A stretch of 64,000 bases of DNA, from the NCBI RefSeq assembly GCF_049568105.1, contig NZ_CP145335.1, positions 1,364,001-1,428,000 on the forward strand, written 5' to 3'. A program made the translations under genes and the position numbers. Every line of letters begins with the position of its first letter. The stretch's first letter is position 1. Positions 8,073 to 17,931 of the stretch are shown one piece after another. Origin of the DNA: Salinisphaera sp049568105 (GTDB taxonomy: Bacteria; Pseudomonadota; Gammaproteobacteria; Nevskiales; Salinisphaeraceae). A model generated the notes under the pieces. That model saw only the letters and a list, made by a program, of their open reading frames with translations. It did not search any database and was not told the origin of the DNA.

Positions 8073-10125
8073 TGACCCACACCCGATTGGGCTCGTACCC
8101 GAGCTCGATGAGATACTCCGGCATCTCCGGAATCGACTCCAGCATGGCCTGCATGCGCTCGGTATGTTCGGGGTCGAGCCAGGGCGATGAGCGGCCTCTC
8201 TCAACCGCGCGCAGGCCGCCCAGCGCGCCTTCGGTCATGGAGTCGCGGCTGCGGCCGGTTGCCCGCACCCGGTCGTCGTAGCGCGAGAATTCGTGCTTAT
8301 CCTGCCAGCCAATGGCTTCGGCGAGGGCAGCCTGAACACGGTCCGGATCGGTCACCAGATCTTCGTAGCGGATGAACGTTACATCCGGGCCCGTGTCGAG
8401 CGCGCGCACGTGTTCGTAGATGGTCTGCCAGCGCTCGAAATCCACATAGTAGCCCTGGCTGCTCGGATAAGCCTGGTGTGCAGAGGTCAGTATCGCCCGC
8501 GGATCCCGCAGCATCACGACGAAATGCACTTGACCGGTACGTTCGCGGTAGTGAGCGCGCAGCGCGTCGATAGCGGTGATATCGCGCGGATATTTGCTGA
8601 CCATATAGTGATGGTTGCGAACGGCATAGCGGGCAGCCCAGAGACCTTCGAGCTCGCCGTCGAAGGTACGTACATCTGCCACGCAGGCTTCGATCATCAG
8701 CTGTAGCAGCGTCGAACCGGTACGCGGGAAGCCGCAGATCACGACGTGGGTATCGAGCGGCGTCAGGCCCGGGGCGCCGGTATCCACGGCCCGCCGTAGC
8801 AGACGTCGTGAGCTGCGTGTTGCGGTTTCGAGCACGGGCAGGCGCTGGGGCGATGCCGCGCTCGCGCGGCTGGCCTGGCTGGCCACTCCGGCGTAGACGG
8901 CTCGATAGCGCTCGACTTCGTTTTTCCAGCTGCGGCTGTCATCGGCCTGGCTGATGCCTGCCCAGGGATGTGTCAGAAAATCAGACAGCGCCGAGGCAAA
9001 CGACTCGGCGTCGGGCGTGACATAGGCAACATCTTCGGCATCAGGGCCAAGCAACTCCTTGAGTGCCGGCAGATCCGAAGCCAACAACGGGATGCCGGCA
9101 GCGCGAGCCTCCAATGGCTTAAGCGGCGTGGTATCGGTCGTGACCGGGCTTGGCCGGCGCGGGATGACAAACAGATCCAAGTTCGCATAGAACTCGGGCA
9201 TCTCGCTATAGGGTACGAAGCCGGGCAGCTCGATCGTCTCGCGCAGGCCACGCTCGGCGACTCGCGTGGCGATCCGCTCGTAGTCGGCGCCGTCGCCGGC
9301 CAGCACGACCTTCAGCCGGTCGCGTAGATCCTCGGGCAGGGCCGCTACTGCATCGACTAGAAGATCCAGACCTTCCATTTCGGCGAAGGTGCAGGCATAG
9401 CCGATACGTCGGACCGGGCGCAGCGCGCTGTCATCCCGCGGCGATGAAGCGATAGCAAATCGATCGCCATCGAAGCTGTTGCGCACGACATGGACCTGCG
9501 CAGCGGCTGCGCCATTGGCGACGATCCGTCGGGCCAAGCCATCCGAGATCGTGACCACGGCATCGGCGGCTTGGCATAGACGGGCCTCGTGGCGATTGAA
9601 CAGTCGACCGCGCAGGCGAGCATAAGGATCGCGCCGGCCTAGGTCGTAATCGCCGTTGAAACAGCGCAGCTCATAAACACAGGGCAGGCCGAAATCGCGT
9701 GCCACTTCCAGTGCGACCGCGCCGACGTAATGCGGGTGGTGCGCATGGATGACATCCGGAGCCAGCCGCCGGACGATGCTGGTCAGTTCGTCCCGGAATT
9801 CGCGCCGCGTGGCCGGGGCGAGCCGCAGCCCCGGGCGTTCCAGGCGGCGCAGCGAGGCGCCAATGCCCGAAGTCTCACCGTAGCGTCGGGCCTCGATCTG
9901 GGCGTCTTGGTGCCAGGCCGAGGTATCGAAGTCTGGGTCCTGTGCCCCGGTCAAAGGCACGAACGGCGATACCGCGACCGCAACCTCGAGCCCCAGATGG
10001 CGCTGCTGGGCGGTGATCAGCCCGCTGCTGCGCACGGTATAGCCATCGATATACGGCCAGCCGTAGTTCACGACATGCAGCACGCGCTGCACCGGCAAAG
10101 AGTTGGCGGGCGGCCGTTCGGACAT
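8059..10125 (-). CDS. Bifunctional GT4 glycosyltransferase-sulfotransferase
   Basis: A protein of about 688 residues with two enzymes in one chain. Residues 10-415 form a GT-B family 4 glycosyltransferase: 'RVLHVVNYGWPYIDGY' at the start, 'HAHHPHYVG', and the donor-site block 'PLKPLEARAAGIPLLASD'. From about residue 455 is a sulfotransferase domain with the PAPS loop FPRTGST (about 466-472) and the 3'-phosphate motif 'LRDPRAILTSAH', then 'FIRYEDLVTDP'. The likely result is a glycan that is extended and sulfated by the same protein in the cytoplasm. The start is uncertain: ATG 10125 fits the domain edge, and GTG 10206 would add 27 residues. Confidence 0.85.
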   Translation of the reverse strand: MSERPPANSLPVQRVLHVVNYGWPYIDGYTVRSSGLITAQQRHLGLEVAVAVSPFVPLTGAQDPDFDTSAWHQDAQIEARRYGETSGIGASLRRLERPGLRLAPATRREFRDELTSIVRRLAPDVIHAHHPHYVGAVALEVARDFGLPCVYELRCFNGDYDLGRRDPYARLRGRLFNRHEARLCQAADAVVTISDGLARRIVANGAAAAQVHVVRNSFDGDRFAIASSPRDDSALRPVRRIGYACTFAEMEGLDLLVDAVAALPEDLRDRLKVVLAGDGADYERIATRVAERGLRETIELPGFVPYSEMPEFYANLDLFVIPRRPSPVTTDTTPLKPLEARAAGIPLLASDLPALKELLGPDAEDVAYVTPDAESFASALSDFLTHPWAGISQADDSRSWKNEVERYRAVYAGVASQASRASAASPQRLPVLETATRSSRRLLRRAVDTGAPGLTPLDTHVVICGFPRTGSTLLQLMIEACVADVRTFDGELEGLWAARYAVRNHHYMVSKYPRDITAIDALRAHYRERTGQVHFVVMLRDPRAILTSAHQAYPSSQGYYVDFERWQTIYEHVRALDTGPDVTFIRYEDLVTDPDRVQAALAEAIGWQDKHEFSRYDDRVRATGRSRDSMTEGALGGLRAVERGRSSPWLDPEHTERMQAMLESIPEMPEYLIELGYEPNRVWVNDFV

Positions 10126-10272
10126 AAAGCGGGCTGATTGGCGGCGCACCGTATCGGCGATACCGGTCGCGCCTGAATGAACGATAAGCCCTGCAGAATA
10201 TGGCACGAAGCCGTGGCTTGACCATGATTGGCTGCGCGATGGGCCGAGCCGTTGTCGCGGCTGGCGGTGATC

Positions 10273-11565
10273 TCACGCCACAGGCCAGGCATGAATGATC
10301 GCGGCCTTGACCCCGAGCCGACGCGCCACGACGACATGTAGGCCGATGTTGGCCAATGCCGTGCTGGTCGTCGTAGCGATCGCAGCGCCGATCAAACCGA
10401 AGCGCGGGATCAGCAGCGCGTTGAGTCCGATATTTAGGGCCACCGAGGCCCCTTGGATGCGGACTGCGCTCCAATGCTGACCGGTCATGTTGGCCAGGTA
10501 ACCAACCGAGCCGGCGCCGACATTGATCAACCCGCCGATGATTAGAATCAACATCGGAGCGTAGGCAGCCTGGAATCCAGGGCCAAACCAGCCTAAAAGC
10601 CAGGGGCCGGCCAGCGCTAGGCCGAGCGCGATCGCAAGCGCTGGCCAGAACATGCCGTGCGCCAGTCGTCGCGCCAGCCGCTGCATGGCCTGGATATCGC
10701 CTTGCCGGTGTAGATCGGCATAGGCTGAGGCCGCGAGCATGTTGATGCCGAGCAGCGATAACGTGACCAGGGTGGCCATACGCGAGGCAACGGCATAGCG
10801 CCCGACCTCGGCCGGCGGCAGCAGCCCGCCGACCATCAGCAGATCGGTCTGGCGCATGAGGACGTCGATGGCCGCGACCAACGCGAACGGGATCGAGGCG
10901 CCAAGCCAGTACCGGGTTTCGAAGTGCGGCGTCACAGCGCGCAAAATGTTGGGAGCGACGTGTTTCAGGCGCAGCAGCTGCAACAGCGCCACGCCGCCCG
11001 CGGTAGCGGTAAACAGGATCAGCGCGGCGTTCGCACTGGCGGTGATACCCGAGGCCAAAGCGATGGCGATACCGAGCAACAGACCGAGCGGGCGCCCGAT
11101 ATCGAACAGCCCCTTGACGAGGATTACCCGGCCGAACGCTCGCCCGACGCCGATGCTCAGGGTGCTGGCGACCCAAAACGGCAGGGCCAGCAGACCCAGC
11201 GCAAGCGCTCCCCGGTAGACCGACGGATCGGGCAGGACGCGATCTGCGAGGCAGCCGAGCCCTAGCAGCAACAGCGAAGCCGAAAGCGCGATTTGATAAG
11301 CCCGGCGCAGTAAACCGGCTGCCAACGCCGGCTCGGTATCGATGCGCGCAGCCGAAGCATCGCGCAGCACCAGTACCGACAGTCCAAGCTGGGCGGGTAT
11401 CGCAAGCAGCAGTACTAGAGCGCTCACGAATGAAAAGACACCGAACTCGTCGGCCCCGAGCCAGCGGGCCAGCGCGATCTGGCTGAGATAACCCAGGCCC
11501 ATGCCGATGACTTCCAGGCCGGCCGTAGCACTGGCAGCACGATAGATACGGCGGATATCGGGCAT
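10273..11565 (-). CDS. Wzx-like polysaccharide flippase (MATE/MOP superfamily)
   Basis: A 430-residue protein with about 12 hydrophobic helices. It begins with a typical flippase N-terminus ('GLGYLSQIALARWLGADEFGVFSF'-type arrangement) and has 'MRQTDLLMVGGLLPPAEVGRYAVA' in the middle, matching members of the polysaccharide-transporter family. It would flip undecaprenyl-linked oligosaccharide from the cytoplasm to the periplasm. It heads the minus-strand run with the GT-sulfotransferase and amidohydrolases downstream, and is divergent from the GT4 gene on the plus strand. Confidence 0.85.
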   Translation of the reverse strand: MPDIRRIYRAASATAGLEVIGMGLGYLSQIALARWLGADEFGVFSFVSALVLLLAIPAQLGLSVLVLRDASAARIDTEPALAAGLLRRAYQIALSASLLLLGLGCLADRVLPDPSVYRGALALGLLALPFWVASTLSIGVGRAFGRVILVKGLFDIGRPLGLLLGIAIALASGITASANAALILFTATAGGVALLQLLRLKHVAPNILRAVTPHFETRYWLGASIPFALVAAIDVLMRQTDLLMVGGLLPPAEVGRYAVASRMATLVTLSLLGINMLAASAYADLHRQGDIQAMQRLARRLAHGMFWPALAIALGLALAGPWLLGWFGPGFQAAYAPMLILIIGGLINVGAGSVGYLANMTGQHWSAVRIQGASVALNIGLNALLIPRFGLIGAAIATTTSTALANIGLHVVVARRLGVKAAIIHAWPVA

Positions 11566-11831
11566 AGATTACATAGCTAGGGCTGGATAAGGCGCTTGTT
11601 CAGATGAGCGAACGCGATATCGATCGACCAAGCGCAGGCCAAGGGCAACCATAGTGGGCCCATCAGTTCACGCTGGGGGCGCGGCAGCCGCGGTACACCG
11701 CTGCGGCGCGGGATGCGAACCGGCCGTGCCCGTTGTCGACGATGTTCGATCGCCCCAGTGTAACGGCCATGGCCCGACCGGCTGCGGCGCGTGTTGCACA
11801 CAGCGCCTGCAGTCCGTACAAGACCACGATC

Positions 11832-13142
11832 ATGAGCATGTCTTTCGTTCCAGAATCGTCTGCGGCCCGGCGCGATGCGGCGCTCCCGCGCGCCGGGTCG
11901 GTACCCGGTCCGCGACCGCGTGTGTTGCATGTCGTCGAGACCTGGGCGCCGGTCTCCAGCGGCTATACCCGCCGCGGCTGGCAGATCGTCGCGGCCCAGG
12001 CTGCAACCGGGGTCTGTGAGCCCTATGTGCTGGTCAGTTCGCGACAGATGACATACGGCCATCAAACGGCTGAAATGCCCGCGGGCGCGGCTGTCGATAG
12101 CGCGCGGGTGGTAGCGCCGTCGCGCTTCGAGCGCGGTGTGCGACGTCTGCGGCCCTATCAGATCTCGGCCGGGGTGCTGGCCGATGCCATCGTGGCTACC
12201 TGCCACGAGTGGCAGATCGATATCATCCATTGCCATTGGTCCTCGGCCATTGGCGCGGCTGCGCGTCGGGCTGCCGAGCGTACCGGCTGCGCGCTGGTCG
12301 GCGAAGTACGCTTCGATCTGGCCGGCGCAATGATGAGCGAGACCATCCGGCGTCCCGTTCCGGGTCTGGAAACCCTGCTGCGTACGCGTTTTGATCGCTA
12401 CCTGCTCGGTGCCGATGCGATCGTGGCGGCCAGCCATTCTTTGGCCCGGCTCATAAGCTGCAGCCAACCTCTGCGCAAGGCCCCGGTCGAGGTTATGCCT
12501 AACGCCGTAGATACCGAACGCTTCCAGCCGGATCCGCAGGCCGCGGCCGGCCTGCGCGCCTCGCTGGGCCTGGAAGCGGCATTCGTGGTCGGTTCGACCA
12601 CCAATATGCTGCGTTACGAAGGACTGGATGTGCTGCTCGAGGCTATAGCACGCCTGTCCCCGCGCCTGCCTGGACTGTGTGTCGTGCTCGTCGGTGGTGG
12701 CACCCAGTATGAAGCGCTGGCTCGACAGGCCGAGGCGCGTGGCTTGCCGGTTCGTTTTGTCGGCCGGGTGGCTGCCGAGGCCGTACCGGCCTATCTGAAT
12801 TTATTTGATCTGTTCGTGGTCCCGCGCCGCGAGGCCGCGGTGACCCGTCATGCCAGCCCGATCAAGCTGGTAGAGGCTATGGCTTGTGGCGTGCCCGCGG
12901 TCGGCAGCGCACTGGGCGATATTCCGGATATTCTGGCCGGAGGCGGCGGTCGGTCGATCCCGCCGGATGATCCGGTGGCACTGGCCCAGGCCATCTGCGA
13001 TTTCGCCAGAGATGACACACAGCGCGCCAAGGCCGCGCGCCGGGCCCGCGAGTGGGCACTGGCCCAGCCGGACTGGCTGGCCCTGGCTGAACGCTATGGC
13101 GCACTCTATGAACAAGTACAGGTTGAACGAGGTGGCCGATGA
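11832..13142 (+). CDS. Family 4 glycosyltransferase
   Basis: A GT-B glycosyltransferase of about 436 residues. The N-terminal domain starts at 'RVLHVVETWAPVSSGYTRRG', similar to the opening of the GT4 half of the nearby fusion, which suggests common ancestry. The C-terminal donor-binding domain has 'VGSTTNMLRYEGLDVLLEA' and 'KLVEAMACGVPAVGSALGD'. Starts at 11832 or 11838 are likely; an in-frame ATG at 11733 exists but adds low-complexity sequence. It overlaps the next gene by four bases (ATGA). Confidence 0.85.
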   Translation: MSMSFVPESSAARRDAALPRAGSVPGPRPRVLHVVETWAPVSSGYTRRGWQIVAAQAATGVCEPYVLVSSRQMTYGHQTAEMPAGAAVDSARVVAPSRFERGVRRLRPYQISAGVLADAIVATCHEWQIDIIHCHWSSAIGAAARRAAERTGCALVGEVRFDLAGAMMSETIRRPVPGLETLLRTRFDRYLLGADAIVAASHSLARLISCSQPLRKAPVEVMPNAVDTERFQPDPQAAAGLRASLGLEAAFVVGSTTNMLRYEGLDVLLEAIARLSPRLPGLCVVLVGGGTQYEALARQAEARGLPVRFVGRVAAEAVPAYLNLFDLFVVPRREAAVTRHASPIKLVEAMACGVPAVGSALGDIPDILAGGGGRSIPPDDPVALAQAICDFARDDTQRAKAARRAREWALAQPDWLALAERYGALYEQVQVERGGR

Positions 13143-14032
13143 CGAGACAGACACCGCACTGGTCGATCGTCGTGCCGACCTATGGCCGTGGCGCAGCATT
13201 GCCTGGGCTGCTCGATGCGTTATGCGTCATGCAGGCGCCGACGGGTGGCTTCGAAGTCGTCCTGGTCGACGACGGCGGGCCGGAGCCCTTGGATACGATC
13301 GTCGAGCCGTTCATGGGCCGGCTCGACCTGAAGCTTTATCGCAAGACCAATGGTGGCCCCGCCAGCGCGCGCAATTTCGGTGTCGCACAGGCCCGCGGCG
13401 AATGGATTGCCCTGACCGATGACGATTGTCGCCCGCATGCCGAATGGCTGGTGCAGCTGGCCGCGGCGGCGGCCGTCGATCCCCAGGCCATGATCGGCGG
13501 ACAAACTGACAATGGATTGAGCGACAACCTGTTTTCCGAGTCCAGCCAGCTGCTGGTGGATTATCTCTATGCCCGCGGCCAGGGCGTTGCCGGCCGGCTC
13601 GATTTCATCACCAGCAACAATATGGCGCTGTCGCGAGCCGGATTTCTGGCTATCGGTGGTTTCGACGAGCACTTTCCACTGGCAGCGGGTGAGGATCGTG
13701 ACTTCTGCGATCGCTGGCGAGACGCCGACGGCGCGATCGTTTTCGAGCCGGCCGCGCGCATCGATCATTTCCATACACTCGATGCACGCGGCTTCTGGCG
13801 ACAGCACCGCAACTATGGGCGCGGCGCTGTCCGAGTGCACGATCAGCGCACTGCAGCTAGCACGGCGGGGTCACGATTCGAGCGGCTATCGTTCTATGCT
13901 GGGCTGGTGGCGTATCCCGTCACGGCCGGCGAACGCCAGCCCTGGCGTAAATCAGCTCTGCTGGCAGTTTCCCAGGCCGCGACCACAGCCGGTTACCTGG
14001 GCGAACTGGTTGCCCGCAAGCGCCGCGGCTGA
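13139..14032 (+). CDS. Family 2 glycosyltransferase
   Basis: A 297-residue GT-A enzyme. The N-terminal nucleotide-sugar fold is clear: 'SIVVPTYGRG', 'VLVDDGGP', 'NGGPASARNFG' and the DxD-type metal motif in 'ALTDDDCRP'. The acceptor region has 'GGFDEHFPLAAGEDRDFCDR', with the catalytic ED. A short hydrophobic C-terminus follows. Its ATG overlaps the stop of the preceding GT4 gene, so the two are an operon. Its stop abuts the stop of the convergent GT2 gene with no spacer. Confidence 0.88.
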   Translation: MTRQTPHWSIVVPTYGRGAALPGLLDALCVMQAPTGGFEVVLVDDGGPEPLDTIVEPFMGRLDLKLYRKTNGGPASARNFGVAQARGEWIALTDDDCRPHAEWLVQLAAAAAVDPQAMIGGQTDNGLSDNLFSESSQLLVDYLYARGQGVAGRLDFITSNNMALSRAGFLAIGGFDEHFPLAAGEDRDFCDRWRDADGAIVFEPAARIDHFHTLDARGFWRQHRNYGRGAVRVHDQRTAASTAGSRFERLSFYAGLVAYPVTAGERQPWRKSALLAVSQAATTAGYLGELVARKRRG

Positions 14033-15025
14033 TCAGTCGCGGCGCAGCCGCTGTTCGAGCCAGGCATACACAAACGTCGCGCCGCTATAGAGATAGTAGA
14101 GCTGATGAAATGCCACTGCGCGCACAGCAAACCATGGCCCGCGCTTGGCGCGAAAGAAACTGAACAATCGCCGATTGGCCCCGGCGACGAGGGCGACCGC
14201 GGCCAGCGCCAGTGGCCAGCCGGCCCATGGCGTAGCCGCCCCCAGTAGCGCGATGACGGCCAGGCCAGCGATCACTGCACGCCGGCGTTCGCCGCGATCG
14301 ACATTGAGCGTGGCCTCGGTATCTGGGTGCGACAGCATCAGACGGGACCAGGGCAGGGCGCGGTGCAGGATCTCGACCCGCAGTAGATTGAACAGCGTCC
14401 AACGTTTGCGGTGTTCGCCCTGTAGGCTCGGATCCAGCTGGATCCGGTAGCCGGCTGCATTGAGTCGATAGCCGAAATCGACATCCTCCATGCCGACATC
14501 GCGATATCCCTCGGCGTCGAAGCCGCCGACCGCATCGAAGGCCTCGCGGCGCACGGCCCCGCAACCGGTCCAGAAGGTGGTGGCTGGGCCGGCCGCGCGC
14601 TGATGCGTGTCGTGGTGGATCAGGTTCTTGTACTGAGACAAGAAATTCTCTGCCATTGGTCGGTCGCCATAGGCGCCGAAAAGCGCATCGATACGCTCGT
14701 CCTCGAAAGACTGGCTCAGTAGGCGGGCAGCGTCGTGATGTACCACTACATCGGCATCGACGAACCACAGTAGCGGAGCATGACTGGCTGCCACCCCGCG
14801 ATTGCGTGCGCCACCGGGGCCTGCACGATGTTCGAGCCGGATGACGTGGTCGGCGCCGCCGGCTTCGGCGCGCTGCGCGGTATCGTCGCTCGAGGCATCA
14901 TCGACCACTACGATTTCGGCGATCTCGCCTCGCTCGCGCATAGCCGCCAGTGGTTCGAGGCAGGCCAAAATATCGGCCATGCCTTGTCGGACGGCCACGA
15001 TGGTGCTGATCGGCGGCGCTGACAT
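14033..15025 (-). CDS. Family 2 glycosyltransferase with C-terminal membrane segments
   Basis: A 330-residue GT-A protein with 'VVVDDASSDDT', 'AGPGGARNRG', the metal motif in 'LWFVDADVVVH' and an acceptor block 'GMEDVDFGYRL'. Two hydrophobic helices (about residues 245-285) and a C-terminal amphipathic stretch suggest attachment to the inner membrane. The ATG at 15025 lies five bases beyond the stop of the upstream GT39 gene, so they are co-transcribed. A longer frame from 15076 overlaps that gene and is less likely. Confidence 0.85.
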   Translation of the reverse strand: MSAPPISTIVAVRQGMADILACLEPLAAMRERGEIAEIVVVDDASSDDTAQRAEAGGADHVIRLEHRAGPGGARNRGVAASHAPLLWFVDADVVVHHDAARLLSQSFEDERIDALFGAYGDRPMAENFLSQYKNLIHHDTHQRAAGPATTFWTGCGAVRREAFDAVGGFDAEGYRDVGMEDVDFGYRLNAAGYRIQLDPSLQGEHRKRWTLFNLLRVEILHRALPWSRLMLSHPDTEATLNVDRGERRRAVIAGLAVIALLGAATPWAGWPLALAAVALVAGANRRLFSFFRAKRGPWFAVRAVAFHQLYYLYSGATFVYAWLEQRLRRD

Positions 15026-15029
15026 GGGG

Positions 15030-16616
15030 TTAACTCCCGGTCGTATCGAGGCGGCGATAAAGCCTGAACGGCCCACTGCGATACACCAACCGCAGGCGCT
15101 CGGGGTGGCGGGCCACCAAGGCCGCGACCTGCGTATGGTCGGCCAGCCCGGCGTCCAGCAAATAGCTCGCCTGGGTTCGGTCCATGAGATCGAACATCTG
15201 CGGGTCCGGCGGCATCGGGTTCATGGCGTCTCGGTATGTCACCGCCGAGCGCTGCGTAAACAGCGCCAGCACCCGGGGGCGACTGAAGACGAATACGGCG
15301 TCGCGATCGGTATGGCGGCGGATATAGTCGTACAGTGCCTCGGCCGGCTGGCTGTTGGCCGCGCGCAGATCCTGGCCTAGATCGGTATGGGCATAGCGGA
15401 TATAGCGGCCGGTATAGGTGCCTGCGCAGATCACGAGCAGTATGCCCAGCACTGCCGTGAACAGGCCAGGGCGACGGGCGAGTGCGTGTATGCCGACGAC
15501 GACATAGAAAAACAACAGTGGGATCACCGGCATCAGGTAGCGGGCATTGGTCGCCATCCAGGGCAGTAAGCCGAGCAGATAGATCACGCAAAAGAGGTCG
15601 CGCACGGTCAGTCGGCGCCGAACGCAGGCGATATAGCCGACCAGGCCGAGTAGCAGCACCGCGAGCGTGATCGCGAGACTGAAGTTGGTCAGCCGGGCCG
15701 GTGCGCCCCAGGGCAGCTCAAGGATGAGATAGCGGCTGCTGTACTCGATGTAGGCCACGATATTATTGAAGATCGTGGCCGGCAGCTGCGTAGCGTGCGT
15801 GAGCAGATCGGTGGTCAGCAGGTGTCCGTACCCTTGATGGCTACCGCTGTCGATGGCGATGCTGTCGCGCGCGATGGCGGCCGTTGCGATCGCATAAACC
15901 GCCATGCCGGAAACAAGAACCTGGAGACCTGCCGGCGTGGGGCGCTGATAACGCAGCAGCTCGAACAGCACAATCGAGACGAACAGCAGCAGCCCGAAAA
16001 CGCGCGTAATGGCACAAAAACCGATCAGCCCGCCGGCCAAAATAGCTAAAACCAAGGTCGGGGCCTGGGCCGCATAGCGCCGGTAGACGGCTTCAGTAGC
16101 CCACAGTGCGGCATACACGGTCAGCAGGAAAAAACCGTCTGAATACAGACTGCAGGCATAGCCCGACAACAATGGATTGGCGCCGATCAGCGGCATCAGG
16201 CCCAGCCAGGCCCAGTTGCCGAGGTGCATCGCGCCCAGGTCGCGGCGGACCAGACCGGCGAAAGCGCCGATCGCCAGCACGAACAGCAGCGTGGCATAGA
16301 TCTTCAGAGCGCCGATATGCAGCCCGGTCAATGCATAGACCGGTACCAGAACCAGCGGGAAACCAGGCGGATAAGCCTGCGGCGCCAGATAGGCATTCGG
16401 ATTCTGTATATAGCCGGTCGCGTTATAGGCCGCGCCTTCGACCAAATTGCGCGCATGCATCAGGTACATCGCACTGTCGCCGCTCCAGCTCAGCCAGGGG
16501 TCGCCAGTCGCAATCAGCAAGACTGCCAGGGCGATGAGCAGGCCCCCGGCGATCAGCGCATAAAACCGGCCTGGACGGCCATTCATTGGGGTACGGGCAT
16601 CGGCTGTGGGCGGCAT
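15030..16616 (-). CDS. GT39-type membrane glycosyltransferase
   Basis: A 528-residue polytopic membrane protein of the same broad type as the first gene of the window. The first helix (residues 20-37) is followed by 'SWSGDSAMYLMHARNL', an acidic loop at the expected catalytic position, then 'PQAYPPGFPLVL'. About ten helices follow, with a soluble tail from residue 415. It probably transfers a sugar or other group from a polyprenyl carrier in the periplasm. The ATG at 16616 is preferred; 16586 is an alternative without a visible ribosome site. It is divergent from the UDP-xylose synthase gene, with promoters presumably in the 122-base gap. Confidence 0.8.
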   Translation of the reverse strand: MPPTADARTPMNGRPGRFYALIAGGLLIALAVLLIATGDPWLSWSGDSAMYLMHARNLVEGAAYNATGYIQNPNAYLAPQAYPPGFPLVLVPVYALTGLHIGALKIYATLLFVLAIGAFAGLVRRDLGAMHLGNWAWLGLMPLIGANPLLSGYACSLYSDGFFLLTVYAALWATEAVYRRYAAQAPTLVLAILAGGLIGFCAITRVFGLLLFVSIVLFELLRYQRPTPAGLQVLVSGMAVYAIATAAIARDSIAIDSGSHQGYGHLLTTDLLTHATQLPATIFNNIVAYIEYSSRYLILELPWGAPARLTNFSLAITLAVLLLGLVGYIACVRRRLTVRDLFCVIYLLGLLPWMATNARYLMPVIPLLFFYVVVGIHALARRPGLFTAVLGILLVICAGTYTGRYIRYAHTDLGQDLRAANSQPAEALYDYIRRHTDRDAVFVFSRPRVLALFTQRSAVTYRDAMNPMPPDPQMFDLMDRTQASYLLDAGLADHTQVAALVARHPERLRLVYRSGPFRLYRRLDTTGS

Positions 16617-16738
16617 CGCGGCCCTGGTCTGGCTCGAAGTGGCTGGCTGCGCAGAGTGACACAGCCAATACAGCCTCGCGACAAACCGGCCTCAGTCCGG
16701 CTAGGCTGGCCGGCTGTTGCATGCTTAGCCATTGTCTT

Positions 16739-17725
16739 ATGCAGATTCGTTCCTCGACTCGGTCGCGTCCTGTGGTGCTGGTCACCGGCGGCGCCGGCTT
16801 CATCGGTGCCCATATCTGCGAGTGCCTGCTTGTCCGCGATTGCGATGTAATCTGCGCGGACAATTTCTATACCGGCAATATCGACAATATCGCGCACCTG
16901 CTCGGCAATCCGCGTTTCGAGGTCGCCCGTCACGACGTCAATTTCCCGCTGTATGTTGAAGTCGACGCGATCTTCAACCTGGCCTGTCCGGCTTCGCCCG
17001 TGCACTACCAGCGGGATCCGGTGCAGACCACCAAGACCAGTGTGCAGGGCGCGATCCACATGCTCGGCCTGGCCAAGCGCACCGGCGCGCCGATTCTCCA
17101 GGCCTCGACCAGCGAAGTGTATGGCGACCCGACCGTGCACCCGCAAACCGAAGATTACGGCGGCAACGTTGATGTTACCGGCTTTCGGGCCTGCTACGAC
17201 GAAGGCAAGCGCTGTGCCGAGACCCTGTTTTTCGACTACCACCGTCAGCACGGCATCGAGATCAAGGTCGCGCGGATCTTCAATACCTATGGGCCGCGCA
17301 TGCATCCGGGCGATGGCCGGGTGGTATCGAACTTCATCATGCAGGCGCTGCAAAACCAACCGATCACCCTGTATGGTAATGGCGATCAGAGCCGTTCGTT
17401 CTGCTATGTCGACGATATGGTCGAGGGGCTGCTGGCGCTGATGGAGACCCCGGCTGCGGTGACCGGGCCGATTAATATCGGCAATCCCGTGGAATGCACG
17501 ATCCGCGATCTGGCCCAGCGAATCATCGCGCTGACCGGTTCGGCTTCGAGCATCGAATATCGGCCGTTGCCGGCCCAGGATCCGGTGCGGCGCTGCCCGG
17601 ATATCGGGCGCGCGGAGCGCGAACTCGGCTGGGCGCCGCGCACCGATCTGGACGACGGGTTGGTGCGTACGATCGCCTATTTCCGCGATCAACTCGCAAC
17701 CGCCGCTACGATGCGCTCGGTCTAG
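16739..17725 (+). CDS. uxs: UDP-glucuronate decarboxylase (UDP-xylose synthase)
   Basis: A 328-residue extended SDR enzyme that turns UDP-glucuronate into UDP-xylose. It has TGGAGFIGAH at the NAD site, 'NLACPASPVHYQ', the 'STSEVYGDP' block, and the catalytic YDEGKR in 'ACYDEGKRCAETL', all typical of UXS rather than of other epimerases. The start at 16739 puts the Rossmann fold at the N-terminus; upstream in-frame sequence overlaps the divergent gene's 5' end. With ugd downstream at 19361 it completes UDP-Glc to UDP-GlcA to UDP-Xyl. Confidence 0.9.
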   Translation: MQIRSSTRSRPVVLVTGGAGFIGAHICECLLVRDCDVICADNFYTGNIDNIAHLLGNPRFEVARHDVNFPLYVEVDAIFNLACPASPVHYQRDPVQTTKTSVQGAIHMLGLAKRTGAPILQASTSEVYGDPTVHPQTEDYGGNVDVTGFRACYDEGKRCAETLFFDYHRQHGIEIKVARIFNTYGPRMHPGDGRVVSNFIMQALQNQPITLYGNGDQSRSFCYVDDMVEGLLALMETPAAVTGPINIGNPVECTIRDLAQRIIALTGSASSIEYRPLPAQDPVRRCPDIGRAERELGWAPRTDLDDGLVRTIAYFRDQLATAATMRSV

Positions 17726-17739
17726 CAAAGAGAGGGGAA

Positions 17740-17814
17740 TGGTGGGCGGTACTAGATTCGAACTAGTGACCCCTGCCGTGTGAAGGCAGTGCTCTACCAC
17801 TGAGCTAACCGCCC
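17740..17814 (-). tRNA. tRNA-Val (anticodon CAC)
   Basis: A 75-base cloverleaf read on the minus strand. The acceptor stem GGGCGGT/ACCGCCC is perfect. The D arm contains AGCTCAG, the anticodon stem CTGCC/GGCAG holds the loop TTCACAC, and the T arm has GTTCGAAT. The 3' CCA is encoded. Confidence 0.95.
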
Positions 17815-17826
17815 CGAGCAGCGCAA

Positions 17827-17855
17827 ATTCTATCCCCGAGATCGGGCGCGGTCAA
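17827..17855 (-). promoter_or_regulatory. Sigma-70 promoter of tRNA-Val
   Basis: On the minus strand a -35 TTGACC (17850-17855) is followed after exactly 17 bases by a -10 TAGAAT (17827-17832). The tRNA 5' end lies 12 bases further on, the expected distance for a short leader. Confidence 0.75.
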
Positions 17856-17931
17856 CGGATATCGCGTTTGTTCAGCCGGGGCGATGCTAGACTCCGCGTC
17901 GATCAACAGAATCGGCACGCGGGGTGGCCCA

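Noticed and set aside
11733..11831. Upstream extension of the GT4 gene to ATG 11733
   Set aside because: The extra residues are low-complexity and unlike the family; the start at 11832 or 11838 fits the domain better.
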